64,000 nucleotides of DNA, taken from Lichenostomus cassidix. Taxonomy: Eukaryota > Chordata > Aves > Passeriformes > Meliphagidae. Below the pieces are notes generated by a model that saw nothing but the letters and a program-made list of their open reading frames with translations, searched no databases and was not told the DNA's origin. Each line of letters starts with the position of its first letter. Position 1 is the first letter of the stretch. Position numbers and translations under genes: made by a program. The stretch is from positions 10,526,426 through 10,590,425 of the forward strand of contig CM039194.1 in assembly GCA_008360975.2 (NCBI GenBank), given 5' to 3'. Below, in pieces: positions 1-13,917 of the stretch.

Positions 1-3000
1 GAAGAAGCTTTTGCTTTTTGGTGGTGTCAGATAGTAAATTCAAAATCCCAGACAATGCTCTACCAATTTTACATCCTAACTGGGAAAAAAATAGTCCTGC
101 ATAACCACTCATCTGTGCACTGCAGCTGCTTCTGTGACAGCTCCCCAGCTAAAGCCCATGAATATATACATGTTTGCAAGGATTTTTACCTGACATAATA
201 TGAATTGTGAGAACAGCCAAAATAGAGGCTTCTGCAGTGACTCAACAGATAGAGGGGGAAAGTGAAGAATTTTTACAGAGTAAGGGCTGCTTTGTCATAT
301 TGCCAAGTTTGAGATTGTATGAATTAATGAGAAATTGCTGTGGCCCAGGACGTGATGTTCCTTCAGAAACTGCTTGTTGCTATCCCTTTCCTCTTCGGAG
401 GAAGAGTCTTCATGAACACAGTTCTGCAAACACAGACTGGGGGAGAAAAATAAAGACAACAAAAAAAGGAAAAACCACAAAAAACTCAGGGTTTTTTAAT
501 CCCTTAAATAAACTTACAAATAAGATACTGATTCTTGTTGTTGGAATCTGGCAACTTAAAGCTCTGTCAAAGCTGTTGGTCAGTGATAGAAGGAGATGGG
601 AGTTGCTTTGGTCCTGCTGAAGCCTGGTGTTCTCTTGGCTCCTGCATAAAGGCAGGACACAAAAACATTGGAGGCATTCTGGGGACAGATTAAGATGGAT
701 CATAACCTGGTTTTGTTTTTCCTTACTATAATCTCTATTAAGAGGGATTACTTAAAATTTCCACTGCTTTAATTTGTGCTGTGGTCACTGAGCAAAAAGG
801 CCCTGACAGAACCCATAATTTATCCAAAGTTGTGTGTCCAAGTTTTAGCAACTGTGAGTTAAACAAGCTGGCCTAATTGGGGTATGGCAATGTTTATCTC
901 CTTTCTCTAACCTTGCCTAGCAGGGAAAAGATATTTTTAGTTTGTTTTTCCATATTCTAACGTTTCTCAGTCCAGAACAATTTAGCCTTGCACAGACTGG
1001 TTTCTTTGTGATTAACATATTGTGTCAGTTTCTAAATCCATATTTTCTCTTTAATTCTTGAATCTCTTATTTTGCCATATTAAGGCTTGTCAGAGTTGAA
1101 TGTTTTAATTATCAAGTCAAGCCTAAAGACTCTGGGGGAGATTACAATTTAATGTCTCTATTGGGTGGGTTGCTGCAAGTGGTAATTCTTTCTTCATATT
1201 TTTTTGGAACTTGACTATAGAGAAGAAACTGCTCTAAACTCCCTAAAAATCCTTCTCAATATATAGGTAGAGTGGTGATGTATAAATACCATGCTGGTAA
1301 AGGCAGTATGAGAACTTGTGCAAAATAAAATAACTTTCAGGTTTCCAACCCACACCCCCATTGCTGAGTGACAGGGAGAGGTGAAGCTTCAGGGAGCATA
1401 AGGCTGCTGCTCTCACATCCAACTCCCTTAAATTCTGTACAAGCCCATTTCCCAAATGGCTCTGATAATACTCAGAGCTCTCTAAAGCAACTGAAAGTGC
1501 TCATCGTTTAATGCTGCAGAAGTGCAGGATTTTGGGATGGCTGTTTTAAGTTTCACCAGTGCTCACACAGCACCATAAACCCTAAATAAATTTTAAAAAA
1601 GTCTAGTCTTTTGGCAGCTTTATGCTTTTTTCTAATGTGGTCATTTAAATTGCTCAGACTTGACTGACAAGATTCACTTAAATGCATCTTCCTTAAATAG
1701 ATTAGATTCATGTTTACCCACTAAGTGTCTCTAGAACTTATATACACCTGCTGCATGATAATACAGTTCTTCATATTTTCATGTCAGTTGTTACAAGAAC
1801 ACAAAAAAAAACCTTACAAAGGAAGGATGGTGTGTGGGGTGAGTCATACATGTCTAAAATACATTGGCCAACAAGGTATCAACAAACAACGTTTTAGGAC
1901 TTTGTTATGGCAATTTCTAGCATATTAAAATAATTTTAATATAGACTTACATTTCATTCTGATTTTGGTGTTTTGTGGGTATTTTGTTTCTTTAAAGGTA
2001 GGGAAAGGACACATTGACTTTCTTTACGTAGCAAAGGTTAATGCTGAAGAAGGGCAGCTTGTTGCAGGGAATATTTGGTCCCTATGCTTTTCTGATTTGC
2101 CCACATATGCTTTTTTCAGAAGGGCGAAATAATGTTTAGAATGTCAGTGATTTTTTCCCCTTCCTGTTTACGAACTTCTACAGTGTTGAAGGCAGTGTTT
2201 TTATTTAGGCACCCAGGTAAGTGCTGCCAATAATTAGAAGTCTGAATATGTAACACTCCTGCTGCTGGCTGCTCATTATTCCAAAAACTCAGAAAAACAA
2301 TGTTTTTCTAGGGAATGTGTTTAAATATATGTGCTGAAGTCTTACTGAATTAAATAAGACTGAATCTTATTAGCATCTTGAAAAATGCAGTTCTGTGCCC
2401 ATTTCAGGCTGGAAGATGTAGGCCTGTCAGCTGTATTTTACACAGCAATTGAACATCTTGTTTAGAATATCAGTCCTCTAATCATCCAAATGTTTATGGT
2501 TTTTCCTGGTGTTGGTTATTTTGTGGCTGAATTTTTTTCCTTTTTAAAATTCTCATTACAACGTTGTATTAGATTTATAAAAAGTATTTGCTGATGAAAC
2601 ACATCACCAGCAATGACTTGCTTGGGCACATTATGCCAAAGGAGAGAGGACTAGATGCTGCTAAAATAAAAGCATAACTTGGGGCTTTTTCTTTTCACAC
2701 GTGTGGAAGGAGCCAGCGCTGAGTGACAGAAGACAATGTTCTTATCAATAAGCTTCTACATTAAAATTACAGCAGGAGCACAGGGAGAAAGAAGCAGCAG
2801 TGAGTAGACTGTGACTTGTCTACTTTGAGTTACTGTGTCAGCAATGATGGATGGAGCAAACAATAAAATTTGACCTGTCAGGTTATGCTTCTGAGGCTAT
2901 AAGCCTTAAGGCATTTGTAACTGGCTTCAGCCAGTATGTTAATGGAGGTGCTTTGGAAAATGAGATTATTTGAATGATACAGACTGCTTTGCATTTTTAG

Positions 3001-5900
3001 TGTTCAAAAGAAAAGACTAGAAATTCAAAGGGACTGAAGTCGTAAGGCTTGTCCTTTGTAAGCTGCCTCTTGTCCCTGTATTACAGAGCAGGCAGAGGAG
3101 TAGTTTTCAGATAAGATGTTCACAGTGTGTAGAATATGAGTTATTTTAAATTATTTTGTGGCGCATAATTCATAAACAGTGTGTGGGAGGTGCGATGCAC
3201 ATAGTTTCCATTACACACATAAATCTCATTATTATCTTCTTTATATTCTGCATCATGCTCAAATGTGCCCCTGTAGTATAACAGGACTAGAAAACACATC
3301 TTGGGGTTGACATTAGTCAGTGATTTGTCAGTGTGGCATGAAGTGCTTAAGTGAACACATTTCTCATATCTGAAAAAATCTGTGCAGTGTAGATGCACAA
3401 CTAAAGTGGGTTTTAAATAGCTGTGCACAAAGTAATTCTATCATATTAAATATGTTCAGTTGGTGTTAGAAAGAGATCACATTGATATTATACACATAAT
3501 ATTGAGGAGATATTGTGATAGCTGTTGCAAGTAGAATGATGTGCATATTTTCCAGTGAAAGCATTTTATAGCATAATGTCATCCTGAGCTCCCAGAGTTT
3601 TCATCAAAATCAGTATTCTGAACTTTCACTGGATCTAAAGCAAAATTCAGAGAAATATCTGTGCACCCTCAAAATATTTGTACCCTGGGCTGTAAATCAG
3701 CTGAGAACTTGCCCAAAGATAATTTGTATGTTGACAGTTCTTCCTGAGGAGATGGGGGGGGGTATGGTTTTGGTTTTGTTTTTGTTTTGTTTGGTGGGGT
3801 TTTGTTAAAGTGAAATGCTGGAGGTGGGACAGAGTTCTTCAGCATGGAGTCATCCAGATTACCTTTGGGTAGTATTATAAGGATTGGGCCATTTCTAGAG
3901 GGCTTGGTCTTTTCCCTGCAAGGACTATTCACATCCTCTCCTCCATTTTCCCTCTCCCTCAACATCCACGTGCTCAGCTTTAAAATGTTTAAAATGTTTA
4001 CTCCTTCCAGGAAAAGGAAATGGCAGGAGGGAGTGTGGGTTGTGGAGAGGACCTGGAGCATTGCAGAGGATGTAGAAGGCAGTTTTGGACTGATGATCTT
4101 AGGAGGGGATCTGTGGGAAGGAGAAAGAACAATGCTGAGAATTTTATAGTGAAAGGGAAAGATGTAGGGAACATGAAGTCATAGAAAAATTGGACTCTGT
4201 TTCACTGTTTGCAGGAAAACTTAAACTGAGCCTATGCCCAGTCAATGGCAATTAGATGATCCAAGTAGAATTTTTTGACTCACTGATGGTTTTCTTTCCA
4301 GAAATAATAACTACAAAAATAAGAGATCTCAATGAGTTGTATTCCGTTCATCCAGGATATTTTTCATTACAAATAGAAGAGGACAGAGAAGAGAATTTAA
4401 AATACATGTAGCCCCACTTCTTAATTTTTGTTTCCACATGCTTTGGACTGTTCTCCAATGACCTATACTCTTATTTTACCCATTTTAATGTGTTACAGAT
4501 AGAAATAAGCATGTAAGGAGAAATAATGTATTTTTTAATGTGATCCTTCTAGTTTGCTGTAATGTAATCCTAGTAATTTCTGCTGCAAATATATACTTTT
4601 ATAATTTTTCTTTGGAGAAAGAAAATTTTTGGAGAAATCATATATGTGTTGTTACATGTATTTCAGAGTGGCAGATATTTTCTTATTAATGCAAGTTTTG
4701 CGTTCATTGTTGTTACCTGTTCAAATTGAGAAAAGAATGTGAAGTGGGTCACTTTGGGTCTAGCTGGCTGTACTTACTTTTTCTTGCAGGGGATCTTGAT
4801 GAAAAGGTAGGGAAATAAAGGAGAGATGGAAGTTTCCTAGTTTAAGTTTCAGCTGTGCTGGTTATGAGATCTCAGTATGAATTTCTGCAGATGGAGAGAG
4901 CAGATATATCAAAAGAGTTTTGGCAACCTGCATTGTCAGGTAAAAAACCCCAACTTTTTAAAAATGAGTGAGATGCAGAAAAGAGAGGACCAAAATGTCT
5001 TTTAAAGAAAAGTTTCTTCACTTAATGCAGGCAGGGTAAAGAGCCTTTAGAAAGTTCAGCAGTTGAATGGGGATGGTGGTGCCTTTCTTCAGTGAGTAAC
5101 ACAGACACAGCCCTGTGTTCATCTGCAATGCATGACGAGAATGAGCTTTAAAATGTGAGGCATTATTAATAGAATAGCAGAGGCTTTCAGAGGGGAAATG
5201 GCAATGTTATTCAAGCTGTCTCTTCCAATTGCTGTGTAGGATAGAAAAGACAGGAAAACCTCGTAGGAAGCAGCTCTAATCTGGGTTTCTGCCCAGCCTG
5301 GAAGAGTTCACCCTGCAGGACCTCTGCAAACAGTTCTCATGTCCTGGGGCAGTACATGGCAGCAGCACACAAATGCTCCCTCTTGCATTGTCTCTCCTGC
5401 AGATTATATCCACCCCTGCCTGAGCTCTTGGGGGTGAACTGAATCTGCTATGGGGCTCAATCAGCAGGGGAATATTTTTGTCCTATTCTTGCACGTCTGT
5501 CTGCAGCTGTGCACCACATGATTCTTCAAAATTGGCCTGCAGTCTTAATATTTTATGTTGAGACATAGAATTCCTTCCCGTGTAGATGTGTAATCACATC
5601 ATGTAATGCATCTTGTCTGCCACCAGGTACTATTTGGCTTTAGGTGAATCTTTGGGGTTTATTTTTCTCTATTATACATAGGCTAACTGAAGTGTTAGGT
5701 TAGTCCCAGCGAACTGGAGAGGTGGAATCTGGCTATTTTTAATTTGTCAGTAGCTGTCCTTTTCCCACATATGATAAAGCACTTCTTTCTCACACCTCCC
5801 TGGCACAGGATGACACAGCATAATGTGTGTGAAAACCTGCTTTGGCTGTAAATGTGCTGAAGCAGCTGTCTCTCCAACAAGGTTGAAGTAGAGACCACAT
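1..5900. other. Plain intronic sequence
   Basis: AT-rich, with no supported gene. A perfect 10-bp palindrome CACACGTGTG containing an E-box lies at about 2697-2706. A CAG|GTAAGT site lies at 2214-2222 (separate entry). A G/T-rich patch with runs of G and TTTTG occurs near 3750-3800. Nothing else stands out. Confidence 0.6.
2202..2222 (+). other. Acceptor/donor juxtaposition CAG|GTAAGT (possible recursive splice site)
   Basis: A perfect nine-base donor consensus with its own CAG, cut between 2216 and 2217, preceded by a T-rich run. A second AG eight bases upstream (TTTAG at about 2207) weakens the acceptor side. It is in sense with SPOCK1 and inside its long intron. A chance match is quite possible. 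Confidence 0.25.
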
Positions 5901-6166
5901 TTGAAGACTTGAAGTTCACAATTGGATTTCCAGCAGCAGATCCAAAGAAAGTTATCTCCTTGCAGCAGCCCCCTGTGGAGTGTGGGATGCTCTCCCCTCA
6001 CAGTGCAGCTCCCTGTGGGGCTGGGGCAGTGCTGAGCACCTTGAATTTGGGCAGCTGCAGGAGCCAAGTGCTTTGCTGTGAGGGATATCCAAAGGTGGAG
6101 GAGATCTTTACGTATTTATAGCCAGCAATAGCACATGGGAGTGGGAGTGAGATGACCCTCCAGTGA

Positions 6167-6193
6167 AATAAAGAGAATTAAAAAAAAAAAAAA
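6167..6193 (+). repeat. AATAAA followed by a 14-base oligo(A): possible retrocopy tail
   Basis: AATAAA at 6167-6172 is followed seven bases later by 14 consecutive A (6180-6193). The preceding 250 bases (about 5920-6165) are richer in G and C than their surroundings. That is the pattern of a reverse-transcribed mRNA 3' end. I recognise no parent gene and see no clear target-site duplication, so a chance A-run after a common hexamer is equally possible. Confidence 0.35.
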
Positions 6194-8529
6194 GTTAAAA
6201 CTATCTGTGTCCCCAAATATTTTAAACCTCAAATAAGGGTATTATCTTTTATTTAACCTCTCAAACCAATGGTGTTCTCAAACCTGTAGTCATGTTTTGC
6301 AATGACATGAGGTGTACTGTACTTCCACCTTTTGGGTAAAATTCAGTGCATAAATAACATGTGAGACTTCCTGACCCAGGTCATAATCAACAGCCAGTTC
6401 TTGGGTTTTGTGGGCAACTTTTTGATTTTGCCCTAACTCTAAAAGATTTGTAAATGGAAGATCACAAATAAAAGAGGCATGAATTGTTATTACTTCTTTT
6501 AGCTGCCTCTCTAAAAGTAACAAATCCAATGAATCAGTGGGATTAATTATCTGTGGAAATGACATCATTACCAGGCAAAAGCAACACCAGGACTATCTAC
6601 ACATTTCAAACAGAATATCTAAAGATATAAAATTGAAATCTACAGAAAGTACAAAATAATTAATTTCATTCACGGGGGTTCTTACTGGGGATTGTGGATG
6701 CACTGTTTGAAAAAACCTGTCTTATTAAATACCAATTAGATTAGATAAAATTTTAAAAGCCTCCTATAGATAAAGTCTTCAACTTGTTAATGGACTTTTT
6801 TCCTCTTAACTTCAGAATTTCAAGTATTTTCAGGACTCTCTTGCCTTTCACACAAATGGAAAGCTACTTGCTAGTAATTCCAGTTCTAAAGTCTACGAGT
6901 TTAACATTCTCAAGAGAAGTATGTCAGAGGCATCTGCCACCCAGGGGGTAATTGCTGCAACATACACTGTCAAGTTTGAAGACTTAGAGACATTAACAGA
7001 TCAAATGTAGCCAATTTAAATTGCAGGGAGACTGAAATGAAAGGCTTTTTCAACTGCTGCGCTGCACTAGGCTGGGTATGGTCTGGTTGGAGCTGAGCAC
7101 CAAACCCAGGACCATCTGATGCACATCATGAGCAGTTCCTGCTGAAGTTGGTATCAAAAGTTTTTCAGTTAAAAAAAATGAATAAACACTAGAAAATGAC
7201 CAGACAAAGCTTCTGTAAGGGGACAGAAGAGGAATGCTAGCCTGTATGGAGACCTCTATTTTCAAATCTAGACTCTGTCATCATAAAGCCTATATAGAAG
7301 GGTTAGTGCCAGAAGCATGTTTTATTACTTAAATTTATCTTGCACAAGCAACACAGAGCAAGGAAAACCCTTTTGAGTTATATAACTCTTTGATGGGATG
7401 CCTTAAGGTCTTTCTTTTTAAGCCCGTACATTCCAGAGCAGTAATTTAAAGACTGCACATTTCCTTAAATCTAAAAGCATGTTCTAAATCCTGTTGTATT
7501 TAGTTTGAATGCTTGTCTGATAGGCCTGATCCCATATTTCCAGACTGAGTGACATCACCTGCAGGCATTCAGACTTGCATTTTGACACATATTTTACCTT
7601 CTGTGAGGCAACTCTCCCACGTGATGGCACTGGGAGGCAAAGAATGTCACCAGCCAGAAATAATTATGGGGTAAATAGGGAGCAAAGTGAAGGCTTGTGC
7701 TCCTGAAGGAAGCACCATCATGAGGGTGTAAGGGAGCTGTCAGCCCTTACACCTGCAGGCAGAGCACATTTGATGGGAAGGGAGTTTTACCTGCTGGAAG
7801 TTGTCAGTGTGACTAATTCAACAGACTTTCAGCTGTTACTCTTTCCAGACTCCAGAATTCCCACTTCATCTGTGCATCAGAGCTGGAGTGAGACTCTGTA
7901 CCATCCACAAGAGAAGGCACAATCAACCTTTCTGGGTTTTGACATGCACGTTTTGTTTGGTTTTGATGGGATATCAGTGCCTTTGCTGAAGCTGTTGTGT
8001 AGATGCTGGTGCTTAACAAAAGGGTCAGATGGGGACACTTCAGTCTTCAGAGTTGTTTGTGTATTTTCTTTTCAGCAGTAATTTTACTTACAGGAGCTGC
8101 TGAATCCAGCCTTGCAGCTCTAAGTGTTCCTAGTGATGCCAAAAGATATGGGCTGCAGGCTGAGGGCAGTTAACTGTTATGTTTTCACTTAGCTGTTTCT
8201 TTGGACCATATAGTCTCTATAAAAATAAAAAGAAGCTGTTCCCTGGGAAATGAAAATAGGAAATAAGGCAGGTAAAGATTAATTCAGAGAGCATTTATGG
8301 ACCAAGAATGTTGTGAGCTCATGTGCTCATACACAGAGATAGCTTTTGCTGTCAAATACAATATAATATTAGATTAATAAAATGAATAATATATAAATTG
8401 ATGGCTGCAACTAGAAGTTAGGATTAAGAAGAAATACCCAAATATAATCTGCAGCAAACAGCTTTCATCTGTGCTAAAGGCTCATAACATCAAAAAAATA
8501 TAATAACAGGAGATGTTCTCTTGCAGTTA

Positions 8530-8553
8530 TGCAATTAGCTCTGTGCAATTAGC
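8530..8553. promoter_or_regulatory. Direct repeat of TGCAATTAGC, 14-bp spacing (homeodomain-type sites)
   Basis: An exact ten-base direct repeat, TGCAATTAGC, at 8530-8539 and 8544-8553. Each copy holds a CAATTA core typical of homeodomain sites. Function is inference; only the repeat is seen. Confidence 0.35.
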
Positions 8554-11500
8554 CGGCAAAGGAGTCAGGATTTTTGAAGCACAAAAGCCATTGTTTGGAG
8601 CCATTAACTGAGATTCCAGAAGTGCCCAATGCACCACTATGAAGGTAATGCTGTGATCCCAGGGGTATTTGCCATAGATTTGCTCACTGATGGTGAAATA
8701 CAGTTTGATAAGAAGTTTGTTAGGTTTTTAGTCAGCTTTGTCAGATCACTCCAATGATAAAGTATGAATAATACATGGATTTAGATGAGGCAATAGCTGT
8801 AATTCAGGAGTGAAGAGTGAAAAACTCTTGTAGATTTACAGGTGAGTGTGATATTTTACTGTGGTGATAAATTTGACATTATTATCTAAATTTCATCTCC
8901 TTCTCTTTTTTGATTCCATTAGAACAGTTTTCAGACCTAAATCATAACTGCAAAGCAGTAGGAGGTCATTTTAAGCAACACTCAGGCTGATCTGTGACTA
9001 AAGAACAGTGATTGTATTGGTTGGAAAAGTCATGTGAGAAGAATTCTTCACTTACCTCTGTGTGGAATAACCCCACAGGCAGATGCAATACAGAATTGGA
9101 ATGATAGTCAGCAACATTTTCCTGGTATTTCAACCTTAAATCTCGTTCATTGTGGTTCTGTTAGTTTAACTTAGAGCATTTCTTTTCTGTAAGTAGGCAG
9201 TTACTGCAAGGTTGTGGAGTTTTCTTCTCCTTATTGCTAATCTAAAAACTGACTCTAAATCTAGTTTTTGTCATTGTTTCCATTTTCTTTAATGGGAAGC
9301 CTTTTTAATTAGTGTTTTTCTTTTGATGTACTACTGTAAACTTTTCCTTGTCATCTGTGCAAGAGCAAGCCCACACACAGCACAGAATGTGAAAGCTTGG
9401 AGTCAGTCTGGTTACTTTCAAAGCACTGAAGCTTATAAACTTCTGTAAAATGACTCGGAAAAAAGCTTTCTTCATTACCATGGTCATCTCCACATCGATA
9501 TGGTGAATGAAACTTAGTTCATCAGTATCTAAACCATCACCATCTAATTCTTCTTCAGAGAAAACACTCTGCAGCTTCAGCATTATATCTTGCAGTCTAC
9601 CAGTAAATTGAATGACCCACTTACAGGTACCTTTGGAAGAGGATCTGAGATGTAAGCTGACACTGAAACTCTAGTATTTTCTTCCCTTGGGCAAAAATTC
9701 TCAAGACTAAGCATACACTGTGCTTTAAGGGTGGCAGATCACTCTGTGGGATTTATTGCTTTGTTAATATGTTCAAGCCATCATCTGTCACTCTGAGAGC
9801 TGGGAGCACTATCTGGGGTTTTTTCTGTTCATTGTTCTTCTCTGGCTCCCTTATTTTACAACTTTAGCTTTGGGCTGCATCATGGGTTTGGGAGAGAATC
9901 AGTTGCCACCCAAAATCTGATATGCTCCAAGCCTTGTGTTTTCTCTCTATCAACAGTCATTTGCCTGCTTCTGCTCAGCTCCAGGATGCCACTGTTAGAA
10001 ACTTAAAAAGCTAATTTTTGGACTTCACAGGCTCTTCTGGATGCGGTCTAATTTGTCTGTTTAGTGACTTTAGTTTCACCTCTGCATGCATGATTTTGGG
10101 AAGGTGAAGAGAAGGGAAAGGTCCTTTCGTATTCCTTCCTTCCTGTAATCAGGTGGTGCCCTTGATTTTGGGTTTCTTTCCCCTCCTTATTTTGAACAGA
10201 GGGCTCTTCTGTCTCTGCAAATGGAGTCTCTGCCCAGGCACTGCCCCAGCCTCCTCAGAGCTGCACTAACAACTAGCCACTGTCCTCAGCATTAAATTAA
10301 CTCCAACAAATCGTCACCACTTCCACCCCCACCTCTATTTCCATTTCATCTCAGGGCACAAGACACTTTTCCATGATATCAATACATTTTTTAATACAGG
10401 TTTTATATTCAATAGCCAAATGCTTCCTTCTTACTGAGCATCACCTTTGCTTTGGGAGCAGAGTGGAGATTGTGGGATGAGCTGAGCAGTCCTGCATCAT
10501 TACACAGAGGATACGGTCTGGATATAAAAAGCAACAATGAATGCAGGCAAAGCATTTTCCTTAGTGTATCCAGGAGGCTAGGAAGGAAAGGCAGTTTTAT
10601 AATTCTATTGGGTGCCCTTGCTGCTGATCATGAATTTAGTCTTGATCTTGGCAAATCAGTCACACTTAAAGAGTGACAAGGAAACGTAGCACTGGTGACA
10701 GAGTGTATTGTGAATATTTTTAAGGTCTTGGCTAAAGCACAGTTCTAGCCCAAAATATGGGCTCAAGGCCTTGCTAGACAGGCACTCTTGTCAGGGGCAA
10801 TTGTGACAATCTAATCTTTCTTAAATTAAATGTTTTTTCTATTGAGGGAGTTGTGTAAATCCGTCACGTCCCCTCAGTTTCCAGCCGTCAGCCTGTGCAT
10901 TGCTTGGGGATGGATTTCCTTGGTGATCCCAAGCACAGGGCTGCAGTTGCCTTCTGCACACTGCTGTCATCCTTCAGCATCACTCTGACAGCACAGTTCA
11001 GCCATTCTCATCTCATCTTTAAACCAAATGATCCTGATCATGTCTCCTTCTCAGCACCTTGATGAGGGGAGCCCTCCCTGCTGGGATGAGACAACTGAGG
11101 CACCAGGAGAACATGTAAGGGCAATGAGGCTTTTACCCATCTGGCTGTCCAAGCTGTGGTCAGAATGAGAAGGGACTGATGCTTTCCTGAAGGATAGAGG
11201 CCAGTTCCCACTGACTTGTGAAATGCCTCCCTATGGAGGAGAGGGCTCAGAGCCCCTACCAGGCTCTCCAGGGCAAAGGAGGGGGTGCTACAAAGATGAA
11301 CTCTACAGTCATTAAGTGATTGACTTAAGGCAACACAGAGACTCTTTATTTCAGATATTATTATCATTGAACATTCAGCCAGTGTACCAAATATGGTACC
11401 AACTACCACTAGCAGTTAAAATATTTACATCTTCAACACTTTAATACAGTTAATTTTTTCACTATGTGTATATGCATCTTATTGATTCTGAACAGCTAAA

Positions 11501-12166
11501 ATAGGTCAATTTATCTATGCTTCTGCAATGTTCACCTGTCAAAATACTCTCCATAATGTTCAAGAGAAAAATATCACTGCTAAAATGGCATGTCAGGCTT
11601 CAAATGCTGAAGTTGGCCTTTCTGGCATGAGTGCAAAGGAGGGACAAGGAGTGCTGTGAGAGAATGAGCCTGTGAAGTTTGGGAATCCTGTAGAGACCCA
11701 GCCTGAGAATTTACTGTTTGTTTCAGGTGTTAAAAGTCTGCAGGTTGAGAAGATCAGACCTCATTTGGGCACTTGTTATCAGTCCCTGTGGACATTAATT
11801 CTGTGGCAAATGAACTGCAATCAGTTATCTATTGGACTGGCCTGACCTTCACTGGTTCACTGGGGGGTTGGATCCTTTCCAAACCCATATGAGGAAGGCA
11901 AGTCTGTAGTGTCTGTCCAAGGCACTTTGCAGTACTTAGCCAGTGCTGCCTCTAGGACCCAATTTTCCAGCCTCTCATCTGAGCAGGGGCTAAAGCTGGG
12001 CTTGGAGTTGCAATTGTAACAGCAGAACTTGGGCTGTTACACGCCTCGAGTCCTTTCATTTCAAAGGTGGAATCCTCTGGACAACTCAGGCACTGTGGCA
12101 GAAGCCACACACACATTTTCTTTTACTGCAAGAAATAGGTTCAAGGCTCAATATGGAAATGTTCAA

Positions 12167-12178
12167 GGAACCGGTTCC
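12167..12178. promoter_or_regulatory. GGAACCGGTTCC palindrome (grainyhead-type AACCGGTT core)
   Basis: A perfect 12-bp palindrome whose core AACCGGTT is the consensus of the grainyhead-like factors. Another AACCGGTT occurs at 43160-43167. About one such octamer is expected by chance in 64 kb, so the core alone is weak evidence; the extra flanking symmetry is what makes this copy stand out. Confidence 0.3.
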
Positions 12179-13917
12179 AAAAAAAAAGCTTCAAAATCAT
12201 CTTCAGCTTTGTACTTGGTGAGGCTTCAGTAGGTAATTCACAATACTATTACAGTCTGCAGGAAGGGTGATGGATTGTCATTTTGAAATGTAACTTCTGA
12301 GTTCTATTTAAGGACATCCAGGAGTGCTGCAGACCTGTGAGGGGGAAAAAAGGAAGGTTTTGTCTGGAACATCACAAGCAGCTGCAGCCAGCTTTGAGCT
12401 CAGCCATTTGGAACAAATGGAACATTCACATAAATAGGGGATAAGTGCACGTAGCAATAAATGAGTAACTAACTGGTCAACAAAATGTACAGTACTAGAC
12501 ATGAGAGCTTTGCTGTGTTATTCTAGGAAATAGCTCTTTCAAAGGGAGTTTAAATAAATCTCTTGCTGACGAAAGCAGTTCAAATATCAATGTTGTATAA
12601 CTGGCTGATTCTATGTGAAAAATACTGATTTATTATCTAGCTAAACCTTTTGGTTCTTGAACTATTCATATTTTAGGAAAAAAAAAATCTTAGTCTAATG
12701 GGCTGAATCTCCTTCAAAAGGGTAAATGCACTCTCCAAATGTTTTTCATGGACTTCGGAAGCATGCAAATGTGACTTCAAACTGCAGTTTTACTTAGCCT
12801 TCTATGGGGGTAAACTTTAGCAGCAATGTCCTTTTATTCTATATTGCTCAGTCCTGTAACATTACACAGAAGCAGGAATAGATGGCATTTTCCAACGCCA
12901 AAGGGTCTACTAATATTTATGAAGTCATTGTACATGTCATGCCAGGAAAACATCTTTAATCTTCTGGAGTTTTAGAATTCTTGGGGAGATAGCATCTTTA
13001 AGTTTTGCTAATAAGCTTCACTCATGCTTGATGAATTTATACTGGCAAATAAGAACATTTACGCCACAAACCTCATCTGCCCAGTGGTGGTCTGGAGACT
13101 GAGAATATATTAGCCTTAATATTTAGTAATTTTGCTGATGTCCAGACTATGACCCACACTGCAGTTCTATTTTATGGTTTTCTTAAAGGAAAATTGTTAG
13201 ATTTTAAGTTGGTATGTTAAATGGAGAAAAACAGAGTTTTGATCAGTTTATGTGCCTCATTATGTGCAACTGTTAGCAGAAAGGAGTGGGAAAACACTTC
13301 AACTTTTCTAAAACTCCTGTAGCAATTCCCCTGTAAGGCTGAGGGGCTGTTTTCACAGAATTTGTGGCTCATGGGCTTTTCCAACTTGAAATCATTTGGC
13401 TCCAACTATTCCTTTTGCTAAGAGACAGCAGTTTTATTACCAGTTCTAGTGCCACTCAATGCCATGCTGAGTTAATGCAGGTACAAGCGTGAGACTTGGC
13501 AAGAACCTGTTCAGTAGTCTGAAAACAATGGGTTTGTGTAGCATGTTGCCATGCTTGTTGATTTATGTTTAAAGTAAGCAGTGGATTCTGACAGGGAGTC
13601 TGTGGGCATCTGACGTAGGGTTTGTGCACTATTTTGTTTGGTCAAGAGAGGTGTTTAAGAAAAGTAAAGGTGATTTAGGGTGTTCAAGGGTGTTCAAGTC
13701 ATGGTATAGCAGACTGAATTTTCAGCAGCTGGGAAATAAAAGCCTGAAAAGAAACCCTGTATTTGTGTGCAGGTTTAGTACTCTTATCTGGTTAATTGGG
13801 TGTTGTCATCTCTCTGGATTTAAATAGCATCACTCCCTTCGTACAACCCATTATATTGTGTGCTGGTGCAGAGCATTTGATATTTCCTGCTGCAGGATTG
13901 GCTGCACTTGAGCAGTG

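Larger units (their letters stand above)
6194..13900. other. Intronic sequence, little structure
   Basis: AT-rich, with no supported gene. It contains a very AT-rich tract at about 8345-8400, a direct repeat of a homeodomain-type site at 8530-8553 and a 12-bp palindrome at 12167-12178 (both separate entries). 10860-11330 has moderately higher GC but no CpG clustering. The remaining sequence shows nothing I can name. Confidence 0.55.
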
